Shown in pieces: positions 1 to 7,090 of a DNA stretch of 12,717 nt. The stretch's first letter is position 1; every line of letters starts with the position of its first letter. Made by a program: the position numbers and the translations under genes. The stretch is taken from NCBI GenBank assembly GCA_017550765.1, contig JAFZOC010000287.1, forward strand, positions 1 to 12,717. The letters run 5' to 3'. Below the pieces are notes generated by a model. It saw nothing but the letters and a program-made list of their open reading frames with translations, was not told where the DNA came from and did no database searches. The DNA is from Oscillospiraceae bacterium. Its GTDB lineage: Bacteria; Bacillota_A; Clostridia; Oscillospirales; Oscillospiraceae.

Positions 1-1
1 C

Positions 2-2788
2 GCCGCGCAGCGGCAGGGCCTGAGATTCAGCCCCGTCTTCCTCGACTCGCTGGCCCTGAGTCAGGCGCTGCTGCCCGAGCTCAACCGCTTCAAGCTCGAT
101 ATCGTCTCCAACCACCTCGGCCTGCCGCAGTTCAACCACCACCGCGCCTCGGACGACGCCATGGTCGTCGCGCGCATGATGGACAAGTTCCTGCCCATGC
201 TGCGCTCGCAGGGAGCGAAGGATCTGGACGGCATCGAGGAGGTCTACCACCGCCTCAGGCGCACCGACGTGGCCAAGACGCACCACATGATCCTGCTGGT
301 CAAAAACCGGACCGGTCTGAAGAATCTCTACGAGATGATCTCCCAGTCCTATCTGAAATACTTCCACCGTGTGCCCACGGTGCCGAAGAGCCTGCTCAAC
401 CAGCACAGGGAGGGTATCCTGGTGGGCTCCGCCTGCGGCATGGGCGAGCTCTACGACGCGGTCATGAGCGGCGCTTCCGACGCGGAGCTCAAAAAGATCG
501 CCTCCTACTACGACTATCTGGAGATCCAGCCGATCTACAACAACGCCTTCCTGGTGGAGAACGGCCGCGTAAAGGACGTGGGCGTCCTGGAGGGCTACAA
601 CAGGACGATCCTGGAACTGGGGCGGAAGATGGGCAAGCCCGTCGTCGCCGCCAGCGACGTCCACTTCCTGGACCCGGAGGATGAGCAGTACCGCAAGATC
701 CTCCAGGCGGCCAAGAAGTTCTCCGACGCCGACCGGGACTGCCCGATCTATTTCCGGACCACGGATGAGATGCTCGCAGAGTTCGCCTATCTGGGCGAGG
801 AGGCCGCCCGGGAGGTGGTCATCACGAACACCCGGGCGATCGCGGATCTGGTGGAGCCGATCGAGCTGCTGCCCAAAGAGCTCTTCCCCCCGCGGATCGA
901 GAACTCCGCCCAGCAGCTGCGGGACCTGGTCTACGGCAAGATGCACCGCATCTACGGCGACGATCCCCCCGAGATCGTCCGCAGCCGCGTGGAGACTGAG
1001 CTGCGCACCATCTTGGACCACAACTACGACGTCATCTACATGTCTGCCCAGAAACTGGTGCAGAACTCTCTGGAGAACGGCTACCTGGTGGGCAGCCGGG
1101 GGAGCGTGGGCTCTTCCATCGTGGCCTTCATGTCGGGCATCACCGAAGTCAACGCCCTGCCGCCCCACTACGTATGCCCCTCCTGCCACCATTCGGAGTT
1201 CATCACCGACGGCAGCTACGGCTGCGGCGCGGACATGCCCGAGAAAGACTGCCCGGTGTGCGGCGCGCGCATGGACCGGGACGGCTTCGACATCCCCTTC
1301 GAGACCTTCCTGGGCTTTCCCGGCAACGAGAAGACGCCGGACATCGACCTGAACTTCTCCGGCGAATACCAGGCGAAAGCCCATAAGTATACCGAGGTCC
1401 TCTTCGGCTCGGACCATGTGTTCCGCGCCGGGACCATCGGTACGCTGGCCGAGAAGACCGCCTACGGCTATGTGAAGAAATATCTGGAGGAACGGGGCAT
1501 CAAGGCGAGCAAGGCCGAAGAGGGCCGGCTCGCTCAGGGCCTGGTGGGCATCAAGCGCACCACCGGCCAGCATCCCGGCGGCCTCGTGGTCATCCCCCAG
1601 GACATGGACGTCACGGACTTCTGCCCGGTCCAGCATCCGGCGGACGACCCGGAGAGCGGCATCATCACCACCCACTTCGAGTATCACTGCATGGAGGCCA
1701 ACCTCCTGAAGCTGGACGAGCTGGGGCACGACGACCCGACCATGATCCGCATGATGGAGGACATGACGGGGGTGGACGCCAAGAGGATCTCCCTGTCCGA
1801 TCCCGACACCATGTCTATCTTTACGAGCCCGGCCGCTCTGGGCCTGCCGGACGACGATCCCATCATCGGCAAGACCGGCTCGATCGGTGTGCCGGAATTC
1901 GGCACGAACTTCACCCGCCAGATGCTGGTAGACACCCAGCCCAGGGACTTCGACACCCTGGTGCGTCTGTCCGGCTTCTCCCACGGCACGGACGTCTGGG
2001 CCGGGAACATCCACGACCTGATCGTGAACGGCGTGGCCTCTGTCAGCGAGACGATCGGCTGCCGCGACGACATCATGCTCTATCTGATCCAGAAGGGCAT
2101 GGCCCCCGCGCTGGCCTTCAAGACCATGGAGGCCGTGCGCAAGGGCAAGGTGAAGAAGAGCGGCAAGTTCCCGGACGACGCCGAGGAGCAGATGAAGGGC
2201 ATGGGCGTCCCCGCCTGGTGGATCGAGTCCGCGCGCAAGATCGCCTACCTCTTCCCCAAGGCCCACGCGGTGGCCTATGTGATGATGGCCTTCCGCATCG
2301 CCTGGTTCAAGGTCCATGAGCCTCTGGCTTTCTACAGCGCCTATTTCTACCGGCGCAGCCAGAAGGGCGGCTTCGACCAGGCGCTCATGTGCGGCGGCAC
2401 GGATGCGGTCCGGCGCAAGATCCAGGAGATGAAGCGCCGTGCGGACCTGAGCGCCAACGAGGAGGACCTGCTGGTGACCCTGGAGGCGGTGTATGAGTTC
2501 AACATGCGCGGCTTCAGCTTCGCGCCGATCGAGCTCTACAAGTCAGACGCCCGAAAGTTCCTCCCGGTGGGGGCCTATCAGCTGCGCCCGCCCTTCGTAG
2601 CCGTGGCCGGTCTGGGCGAGGCGGCGGCGGAGGACCTGGCCCGGGTGGGCAGCGAGGGGAGAGAGTTCATCTCAGTGGAAGAACTGTCGTCCGCCTGCCC
2701 CAAGGTCAGCCAGACCCACTTGGATATCCTGAAGGAGCTGGGCGCCCTGGGCGACCTGCCGGAGACCAGCCAGATCAGCCTGTTCTGA
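2..2788 (+). CDS. polC: DNA polymerase III alpha subunit, PolC type (5'-truncated)
   Basis: Replicative DNA polymerase of low-GC-type Gram-positives, with built-in 3'-5' proofreading. The reading frame is open from base 2, so the gene runs off the left end; 928 codons remain, against about 1,430-1,450 in the family. In order: the end of the exonuclease domain with its Exo III motif HHRASDDA (137-160); the second PHP half (from about 280); the palm entry GSRGSVGSS; a zinc-binding stretch with CPSC and CPVC pairs (about 1175-1265); the catalytic PDIDLNF with Asp codons at 1340 and 1346; and the third catalytic Asp in LKLDELGHDDP (codon at 1715). The C-terminus SQISLF fits a beta-clamp-binding tail, so the 3' end is intact. 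The Glu after the third Asp differs from the Ile I recall in Bacillus PolC (LDILGHDDP). Identity is very secure. Confidence 0.97.
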   Translation, partial: AAQRQGLRFSPVFLDSLALSQALLPELNRFKLDIVSNHLGLPQFNHHRASDDAMVVARMMDKFLPMLRSQGAKDLDGIEEVYHRLRRTDVAKTHHMILLVKNRTGLKNLYEMISQSYLKYFHRVPTVPKSLLNQHREGILVGSACGMGELYDAVMSGASDAELKKIASYYDYLEIQPIYNNAFLVENGRVKDVGVLEGYNRTILELGRKMGKPVVAASDVHFLDPEDEQYRKILQAAKKFSDADRDCPIYFRTTDEMLAEFAYLGEEAAREVVITNTRAIADLVEPIELLPKELFPPRIENSAQQLRDLVYGKMHRIYGDDPPEIVRSRVETELRTILDHNYDVIYMSAQKLVQNSLENGYLVGSRGSVGSSIVAFMSGITEVNALPPHYVCPSCHHSEFITDGSYGCGADMPEKDCPVCGARMDRDGFDIPFETFLGFPGNEKTPDIDLNFSGEYQAKAHKYTEVLFGSDHVFRAGTIGTLAEKTAYGYVKKYLEERGIKASKAEEGRLAQGLVGIKRTTGQHPGGLVVIPQDMDVTDFCPVQHPADDPESGIITTHFEYHCMEANLLKLDELGHDDPTMIRMMEDMTGVDAKRISLSDPDTMSIFTSPAALGLPDDDPIIGKTGSIGVPEFGTNFTRQMLVDTQPRDFDTLVRLSGFSHGTDVWAGNIHDLIVNGVASVSETIGCRDDIMLYLIQKGMAPALAFKTMEAVRKGKVKKSGKFPDDAEEQMKGMGVPAWWIESARKIAYLFPKAHAVAYVMMAFRIAWFKVHEPLAFYSAYFYRRSQKGGFDQALMCGGTDAVRRKIQEMKRRADLSANEEDLLVTLEAVYEFNMRGFSFAPIELYKSDARKFLPVGAYQLRPPFVAVAGLGEAAAEDLARVGSEGREFISVEELSSACPKVSQTHLDILKELGALGDLPETSQISLF

Positions 2789-2827
2789 GAACGAACGGGA
2801 TACAGGAGCATACGATAAAAAGCGGAA

Positions 2828-2855
2828 GAGCCGGGGGGCGAGAGCTCCCCGGCTC
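2828..2855. repeat. Left flanking hairpin (H1) of element copy 1
   Basis: Stem GAGCCGGGGGGC / GCTCCCCGGCTC closed by a GAGA loop, with one G-T pair. It repeats at 3015-3042 with 26/28 identity. It sits 40 bases behind polC and could be that gene's own terminator hairpin, although no T-run follows. Confidence 0.85.
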
Positions 2856-2945
2856 AGACTGTAGACCAAGTCGATCCGGCATCGTTTCGACAAGCATGGG
2901 GGAAGGGTGAAGGGGGATGGGATCCCCCCTCACGTTCGATATACG

Positions 2946-2981
2946 CAAAAATGGGAACTTTTTCGGAAGTTCCCATTTTTG
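2946..2981. terminator. Bidirectional terminator-like hairpin H4 of copy 1
   Basis: Perfect 15-pair stem CAAAAATGGGAACTT / AAGTTCCCATTTTTG around a loop containing TTCG. The A-run on the left and T-run on the right make it terminator-like on both strands. It is the likely transcription stop for polC, and it shields the next gene's promoter. The loop and the lower stem pattern recur at 7021-7058 and 12651-12690 with different paired bases. Confidence 0.7.
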
Positions 2982-3014
2982 TCTTTCAAGGTGTCGACAC
3001 TTTGTCGACACCTT

Positions 3015-3042
3015 GAGCCGGGGGGCGGGAGCGCCCCGGCTC
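3015..3042. repeat. Right flanking hairpin (H1 duplicate) of element copy 1
   Basis: Second copy of the 2828-2855 hairpin, differing at two positions (loop GGGA instead of GAGA, and G for T in the right arm, which breaks one pair). Its first two bases are shared with the right arm of H5. The same junction, CCTT followed by GAG, occurs in copy 2 at 7087-7093. Confidence 0.85.
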
Positions 3043-3138
3043 TTCTGCGCGCGGCGCCGGTCGGCCGCGGCTGCGGTCCGATACAGCCCGTCCTGCTGTG
3101 TATCGCCCGGGTATGAGGGGCCGAACTTGCGGCGATAC
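3043..3138. other. GC-rich non-coding stretch with a small hairpin
   Basis: No gene is seen here. It contains GC-rich inverted repeats and a bulged hairpin at 3079-3105 (CGATACAGC against GCTGTGTATCG). An open frame runs through it into the nuclease gene, but it crosses the repeat element and lacks a plausible start, so it is not read as protein. Confidence 0.5.
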
Positions 3139-3167
3139 TTGCAAGGTCCGACGCAGAGGTGTACAAT
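3139..3167 (+). promoter_or_regulatory. SigA-type promoter for the beta-CASP nuclease gene
   Basis: TTGCAA (3139-3144), a 17-base spacer, then TACAAT (3162-3167). This is close to the vegetative consensus at ideal spacing, with an expected transcription start near 3174. It lies just beyond the polC element, so the nuclease gene is probably transcribed independently. It is a sequence match only. Confidence 0.7.
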
Positions 3168-3170
3168 AAA

Positions 3171-3224
3171 CATAAAGCAAGGAAAAAACATAAAGCAAGG
3201 AAAAAGCATCGAACAGGGGAGGGC
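3171..3224 (+). repeat. 18-bp tandem repeat in the nuclease gene leader
   Basis: Units at 3171-3188 and 3189-3206 read CATAAAGCAAGGAAAAA plus A or G (17/18 identical). A third, degenerate unit at 3207-3224 starts with CAT and ends in the ribosome binding site GGGGAGGG (3217-3224). The array lies just downstream of the predicted transcription start, in the 5' untranslated leader. Each unit carries a weak AAGGA-like Shine-Dalgarno sequence. Confidence 0.75.
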
Positions 3225-3231
3225 ACATCCG

Positions 3232-4842
3232 ATGAAGATCACGTTCCTGGGCGCCGACCATGAGGTCACGGGCAGCTGCATGCTCCTGGAGGTGGGGGAG
3301 AGCAATTTCCTGGTGGACTGCGGAATGGAACAGGGGAAGGATCTGTTCGTGAATGCGGAGCTGCCGGTCTCGGCGAAGGATATCGACTTCGTCCTGCTGA
3401 CCCACGCCCACATCGACCACTCGGGCAGGCTCCCGCTGCTCTATAAGCAGGGCTTTCGCGGGCAGATCTATGCCAGCGCCGCCACCTGCTCCCTCTGCGA
3501 CATCATGCTCCGCGACTGCGCGAACATCCAGATGACCGAGGCCGAGTGGCAGGGCCGCAAGGCCCGCCGCGCCGGCGAACGGGAGAACGAGCCCCTCTTT
3601 GACATGGACGACGCCCTGGGCGCGATCGGCTGTCTGCGGGGCTGCGCCTACGGCGAGCGGATCCAGATCGATCGGGATGTCGCCATCCGCATGACCGACG
3701 TGGGCCATCTCCTGGGCTCCGCCGCCATCGAGGTCTGGCTCAGCGAGGCGGGCGAGACGCGGAAGATCGTCTTCTCCGGCGACGTGGGCAACCTTGGCCA
3801 GCCCCTGCTGCGGGATCCCCAGTTCGTGGAAGACGGGGACTACCTGGTCATCGAATCCACCTACGGCGACAGGCTCCACGACGCGGAGCGGCCGGACTAC
3901 GTGAAGGAGCTGGCGAGCAGGATCCAGGCGACCCTGGACCGGGGCGGCAACATGATCGTCCCGTCCTTCGCGGTGGGCCGCACCCAGGAGATCCTCTATT
4001 TCATCCGCGAGATCAAGGAGCGGGGCCTGGTGACCGGTCACGGGGACTTCCCGGTCTATGTGGACAGCCCCCTTGCCATCGAGGCCACCAGCGTCTTCCA
4101 GCAGTGCGATACCCAGTTCCTGGACGAGGATACCCAGCGCATGATCCGCGCCGGACGGGACCCGCTGCGCGTCTCCGGGCTGCAGCTCACCATCAGCGAC
4201 CTGGAGTCCAAGGCCATCAACAACGACAAGACCCCCAAGGTCATCCTCTCGGCCTCCGGCATGTGCGACGCGGGGCGGGTGCGCCACCATCTCAAGCACA
4301 ATCTCTGGCGGCCGGAGTGCACGGTGCTCTTCGTGGGCTATCAGGCGGCAGGGACTCTGGGCCGCATCCTGGTGGACGGGACCGACAAGGTGAAGCTGTT
4401 CGGCGAGGAGATCGCGGTCAAGGCCCAGATCGACGTGCTGCCCGGCGTCAGCGGCCACGCGGACAAGGAGGGCTTGCTGCGCTGGCTGGGGGGCTTCCGG
4501 GAGAAGCCGAAGATGGTCTTCGTGCAGCACGGGGACCCTGACAGCTGCGACAGCTTCACCAAGTGCCTGAAAGAGGAGCACGGCTATCAGGCCTACGCCC
4601 CCTACAGCGGCTGCAGCTTCGACCTGCTCCACGGGCAGTTCCTGGCCATGCCCGAGGGCGTCCCCGTGGAGCGAAAGAGCGGGACCGGCCGGCGTGTGAG
4701 CCCGGCCTTCGCCCGCCTGATCGCCGCGGCGGAGCGTCTGCTGGCCGCCTGCCGCAAGCTGGAAGGCCACGCCAACAAGGAGCTTGCCGGCCACGCCGAC
4801 CGGATCGAGAAGCTGGCCGAGCGGGTGGAACGGGACGTCTGA
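3232..4842 (+). CDS. MBL-fold beta-CASP ribonuclease (CPSF/YSH1-like)
   Basis: A 536-residue metallo-beta-lactamase-fold nuclease with a beta-CASP insert, the family that processes RNA in bacteria and archaea and cleaves mRNA 3' ends in eukaryotes. Visible motifs: THAHIDHSG (residues 57-65, metal-binding HxHxDH), DVGHLLGS with His159, FSGD with Asp184, ESTYGD (208-213, motif A region), ASGM...GRVRHHL (341-354, motif B His) and VSGHAD (406-411, motif C His, the RNA-type choice). A charged, probably helical tail of about 50 residues follows the catalytic core. The start at 3232 is chosen because GGGGAGGG (3217-3224) precedes it by 7 bases and the conserved MKITFLGADHEVTGS begins there. The reading frame extends further upstream, but only through the repeat element. 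It is monocistronic, with its own promoter and a strong terminator. The precise substrate is unknown. Confidence 0.93.
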   Translation: MKITFLGADHEVTGSCMLLEVGESNFLVDCGMEQGKDLFVNAELPVSAKDIDFVLLTHAHIDHSGRLPLLYKQGFRGQIYASAATCSLCDIMLRDCANIQMTEAEWQGRKARRAGERENEPLFDMDDALGAIGCLRGCAYGERIQIDRDVAIRMTDVGHLLGSAAIEVWLSEAGETRKIVFSGDVGNLGQPLLRDPQFVEDGDYLVIESTYGDRLHDAERPDYVKELASRIQATLDRGGNMIVPSFAVGRTQEILYFIREIKERGLVTGHGDFPVYVDSPLAIEATSVFQQCDTQFLDEDTQRMIRAGRDPLRVSGLQLTISDLESKAINNDKTPKVILSASGMCDAGRVRHHLKHNLWRPECTVLFVGYQAAGTLGRILVDGTDKVKLFGEEIAVKAQIDVLPGVSGHADKEGLLRWLGGFREKPKMVFVQHGDPDSCDSFTKCLKEEHGYQAYAPYSGCSFDLLHGQFLAMPEGVPVERKSGTGRRVSPAFARLIAAAERLLAACRKLEGHANKELAGHADRIEKLAERVERDV

Positions 4843-4868
4843 GGAGCCAGGCATGGCCGTGTGACGAG

Positions 4869-4896
4869 CGGGGAGGGCGCGAGCCCTCCCCGTTCT
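4869..4896 (+). terminator. Intrinsic terminator of the nuclease gene
   Basis: Perfect 10-pair stem CGGGGAGGGC / GCCCTCCCCG with a GCGA tetraloop, followed by TTCT. It starts 27 bases after the stop codon. The T-run is short, but the stem is strong. Confidence 0.75.
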
Positions 4897-4909
4897 ATGT
4901 ACAGGAACG

Positions 4910-4953
4910 CGGGGACGCAGGGGACGCATCGGGATCCGTCCCCTGCGTCCCCG
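4910..4953. repeat. Long REP-like palindrome
   Basis: Perfect 17-base inverted repeat, CGGGGACGCAGGGGACG (4910-4926) against its reverse complement (4937-4953), around a 10-base loop. The GGGGACGnnGGGGACG pattern resembles extragenic palindromes scattered in many clostridial genomes, some linked to REP-associated tyrosine transposases; that link is inference. It is the only copy of this type in the window and is unrelated to the multi-hairpin elements. Confidence 0.65.
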
Positions 4954-4959
4954 TCGTGC

Positions 4960-4980
4960 CCGGCAGCGATGGCCTGCCGG
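4960..4980. other. Small hairpin downstream of the REP-like palindrome
   Basis: CCGGCAG (4960-4966) pairs with CTGCCGG (4974-4980) over a 7-base loop. A T5 run follows only after 11 more bases, so it is a poor terminator. I see no gene in the rest of the 4843-5158 gap. Confidence 0.45.
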
Positions 4981-5029
4981 CTCTGCGCAGCTTTTTGGAA
5001 GAAAGAGTTTGATCACATAATTCTCTCAG

Positions 5030-5058
5030 TTGACATAATATTATCACTATGCTAAAAT
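5030..5058 (+). promoter_or_regulatory. Near-consensus extended -10 promoter for the pseudokinase-lectin gene
   Basis: Perfect TTGACA (5030-5035), a 17-base spacer, TAAAAT (5053-5058), and an extended TGC directly before the -10. It lies in an AT-rich island in otherwise GC-rich DNA. The spacer contains the palindrome ATAATATTAT (5035-5044), and ACATAAT occurs twice (5015-5021 and 5033-5039); either could be a regulator site. The predicted leader runs from about 5065 to 5158. It contains the palindromes AAAAGGGCCCTTTT (5107-5120) and GAGCATGTGCTC (5131-5142), the latter just ahead of the ribosome binding site. Confidence 0.8.
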
Positions 5059-5158
5059 GATCTACAGACGATGGAGAGGTCCGCCCCTGCGACACGGAGA
5101 GCAGGGAAAAGGGCCCTTTTGGATCTCGTAGAGCATGTGCTCAACAGGGGGAGATCAT

Positions 5159-6847
5159 ATGAGCGAAGTCTTTCGCGCCGAGAACGCCATCGGCGAGGGC
5201 CTGCTGCGCATGGACCGGCAGGAGCTGTGCCGCTTCGTGATCGGGCTGTGTCAGCATCTCAACGCCGAGACCGGACCGCGCAACTGGCGCGGCGGCATCT
5301 ATCCGGAGAACATCAGTGTGGATGAGGAGGGGCATTACGCCATCGGGCCTGCCAAGACCGAGGGATGGTCAGAGAAGGAACTGGCCTTCGTGGCGCCGGA
5401 ACTCTATTGGCACGGGGAGACCAGTCCGGCGGCGGACGTCTGGTCTCTGGGCCTGCTGCTCTACTACGGCCTGGGCGGAGGCCGGCTGCCTTTCGATACC
5501 GCCACGTCCGGCGGACAGCTGGCCCGCATCAGCGGCAAGAAGCTCCCGGTGCCCAAAGGGGCCGGAAAGCGTCTCGCCCAGGTGATGGAGCTGGCGACGG
5601 CGTTCCAGGCCGAGGAGCGCATCCACGACCCGGAAGCCCTGCGCATCATGCTGGAGAGCTGTCTGGACAACAAGTATCTGGCCGACCCCGCGGACGCGTC
5701 GACGCTGTTCCATAAGGAAGACGGCGAGCTGTCCGACCTGGAGAAGATGATGGTGGACATCATCCTCCGCGAGGGCGAGGAGGAGACGGACGAGGAGGCG
5801 GAAGACGCTCCGGAGACCGCGCCTGAGGAGGCCGTATCGCCGGAGGGGAGCTGCCCCGAGGAGATCGCGGGCCTGGAACGCCCCGCTCCGGTCCCGGAGC
5901 AGAAGGAGAGCGTCGCCGAGATGGTGGAGGAGTTCTTCGGGAGCCTCAGCGGGGAGCCGACAGCCGGCGGAGAGACCGAAGAGGAGACGCCTGTCACGGA
6001 GGCGCCGCCCGTCCCAGACGACGAGCCGGAGGACGTGCGGGTCTATGAGCCCTGCCACGAAAAGAAGGACCGTCTGCCCATCCCCATCCTGACCGAAGAG
6101 AAGGACCCGGAGCTAGCGCCGGTGGTCTTGCCCCAGACGCCCCGCTTCGCGCGCAACATCAGCGATCCTGTCCAGCAGCAGAAGGTCGTGGAGGAGGTGC
6201 GCAAACGCCGCGGCATCCGTCCGCTGGCGATGGTGGGCATCTTCTGTGTGCTGCTGATCGTAGGCGCGTTCATCGCGAAGGCTTTCCTGGACCAGGAGGC
6301 AAAGAGCCGCCAGATCGCGGCCAATGCGGGCAATCCCACGCCCGACCCTGCGGGACTGACCCAGCAGGAAGACGTATCCGTGACGCCGCTGGATCCCACT
6401 TCGGAGGGCGGCCCGCTGGTGGTAGATCTGCCTACCGAAGCGCCGGAGCTGCCGCGCTACGAGGTGAAGACCAGCGATATGGGCTGGACGGCGGCATCCA
6501 TCACCTGCAGGGAACAGGGTGGCCATCTGGCCGTGATCTCTTCGGAGGAGGAGTTCCGCGAGATCGTCGCGCTGGCTGAGGCCCAGGGGCTCACGCGGGT
6601 CTGGATCGGCTGCCATCGGGAGGACGACCGGCTCGTTTGGGAGACCGAGGACGAGGTCCATTTCACCCGCTGGGCGGACGGGGAGCCCTCCTACTGGGAC
6701 GGCTGGGACGGCGTGCCCGAGGACTATGTGATGATCTACAAAGTGGATGGCGACTGGTATTACAATGACAACCGGGACGATCCGGCAGCCGACTATCCGG
6801 AATACTACAGAGGGACCATGGGCTACGTCTGCGAATTCGAGCGCTGA
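5159..6847 (+). CDS. Pseudokinase-transmembrane-C-type lectin fusion protein
   Basis: A 562-residue single-pass membrane protein. Residues about 15-170 resemble only the C-lobe of a protein kinase: GGIYPENISV (45-54) stands where HRDxKPEN should be, followed by FVAPELY (77-83, APE motif) and ADVWSLGLLLYYGL (92-105). The catalytic HRD Asp, the loop Lys and the DFG motif (here AIGP) are missing, and there is no Gly-rich loop or ATP-binding Lys lobe, so it should be inactive. Residues about 200-300 are a strongly acidic linker. Residues 354-377 form one membrane helix preceded by RKRRGIR, predicting a cytoplasmic N-terminus. Residues 434-562 match a C-type lectin fold: WTAASITC, GGHLAVISS, VWIG, WADGEP, DWYYND, GYVCEF, with Cys450 and Cys558 as the expected disulfide. 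The start at 5159 follows AGGGGGAG (5146-5153). It is monocistronic with a strong promoter. Ligand and partner are unknown. Confidence 0.85.
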   Translation: MSEVFRAENAIGEGLLRMDRQELCRFVIGLCQHLNAETGPRNWRGGIYPENISVDEEGHYAIGPAKTEGWSEKELAFVAPELYWHGETSPAADVWSLGLLLYYGLGGGRLPFDTATSGGQLARISGKKLPVPKGAGKRLAQVMELATAFQAEERIHDPEALRIMLESCLDNKYLADPADASTLFHKEDGELSDLEKMMVDIILREGEEETDEEAEDAPETAPEEAVSPEGSCPEEIAGLERPAPVPEQKESVAEMVEEFFGSLSGEPTAGGETEEETPVTEAPPVPDDEPEDVRVYEPCHEKKDRLPIPILTEEKDPELAPVVLPQTPRFARNISDPVQQQKVVEEVRKRRGIRPLAMVGIFCVLLIVGAFIAKAFLDQEAKSRQIAANAGNPTPDPAGLTQQEDVSVTPLDPTSEGGPLVVDLPTEAPELPRYEVKTSDMGWTAASITCREQGGHLAVISSEEEFREIVALAEAQGLTRVWIGCHREDDRLVWETEDEVHFTRWADGEPSYWDGWDGVPEDYVMIYKVDGDWYYNDNRDDPAADYPEYYRGTMGYVCEFER

Positions 6848-6894
6848 GAGGCGCGCGGGAAGCGCGGAGCCGATCCCGGCGAGAGGCGAGAGCA

Positions 6895-6924
6895 GAGCGA
6901 GGCTGCCTGTCAGGGCGGCCTCGC
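6895..6924. repeat. Left 30-bp direct repeat (H1) of element copy 2
   Basis: Begins GAGCGAGGC and ends GCCTCGC; identical over all 30 bases to 7091-7120. It is itself a hairpin, and on this left side it extends outward to a 12-pair stem (6892-6929). It may be the original terminator hairpin of the upstream gene. Confidence 0.92.
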
Positions 6925-7020
6925 TCTGCCTGTAGACAAAGCCCTATCCTCTGACCGTGAAGATCCGCATGGGGGGATGTGAGGGTGGATGGTAGTCCCC
7001 CCCCCTCACGTTCGATACCT

Positions 7021-7058
7021 GCCAGAAAGGGAACTTCTTCGGAAGTTCCCTTTCTGGC
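7021..7058. terminator. TTCG-loop hairpin H4 of copy 2
   Basis: Perfect 17-pair stem GCCAGAAAGGGAACTTC / GAAGTTCCCTTTCTGGC closed by a C(TTCG)G tetraloop, one of the most stable RNA loops known. The T-run is interrupted (TTTCT), so termination strength is less certain than for the other copies. Compared with copies 1 and 3, several pairs are changed on both strands together. Confidence 0.65.
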
Positions 7059-7090
7059 ATCTCAAGGTGCCGACGGTCAGTCGGCCCCTT

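Larger units (their letters stand above)
2828..3042. repeat. Multi-hairpin intergenic repeat element, copy 1
   Basis: First of three related elements in the window, starting 40 bases after the polC stop. Order: outer hairpin H1 (2828-2855); the shared word AGACTGTAGAC (2856-2866); a diverged H2 zone with a GTCGA/TCGAC pair; hairpin H3 (2907-2933, with GGGGGAT/ATCCCCC inside); linker GTTCGAT (2934-2940); hairpin H4 with a TTCG loop (2946-2981); hairpin H5 (2986-3016, 14 perfect pairs); then a second H1 (3015-3042). The 17 bases at 2924-2940 are identical in all three copies. H1 is 26/28 identical on the two sides but unrelated to the H1 of the other copies. I cannot assign it to a named repeat or RNA family. 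It has no coding capacity I believe in. Confidence 0.85.

Noticed and set aside
681..1352. 223-codon second forward frame inside polC
   Set aside because: Arg/Ser/Pro-rich out-of-frame reading of a well-conserved polymerase gene.
2924..2940. GTTCGAT after a paired CCCCCTCAC, reminiscent of a tRNA T-arm
   Set aside because: No acceptor, D or anticodon arms can be placed around it in any of the three copies.
2917..3231. 105-codon N-terminal extension of the nuclease frame
   Set aside because: It runs through hairpins H3-H5, the promoter and the tandem repeat. The conserved protein and a good ribosome binding site begin at 3232.
2986..5016. 676-codon open frame on the minus strand
   Set aside because: It lies opposite the clearly conserved beta-CASP nuclease and continues through a repeat element; it is a by-product of GC-rich codon use and its protein has no recognisable domain.
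5135..5158. ATG at 5135 as start of the pseudokinase-lectin gene
   Set aside because: It lies within the GAGCATGTGCTC palindrome and lacks a ribosome binding site; ATG 5159 has AGGGGGAG just upstream.
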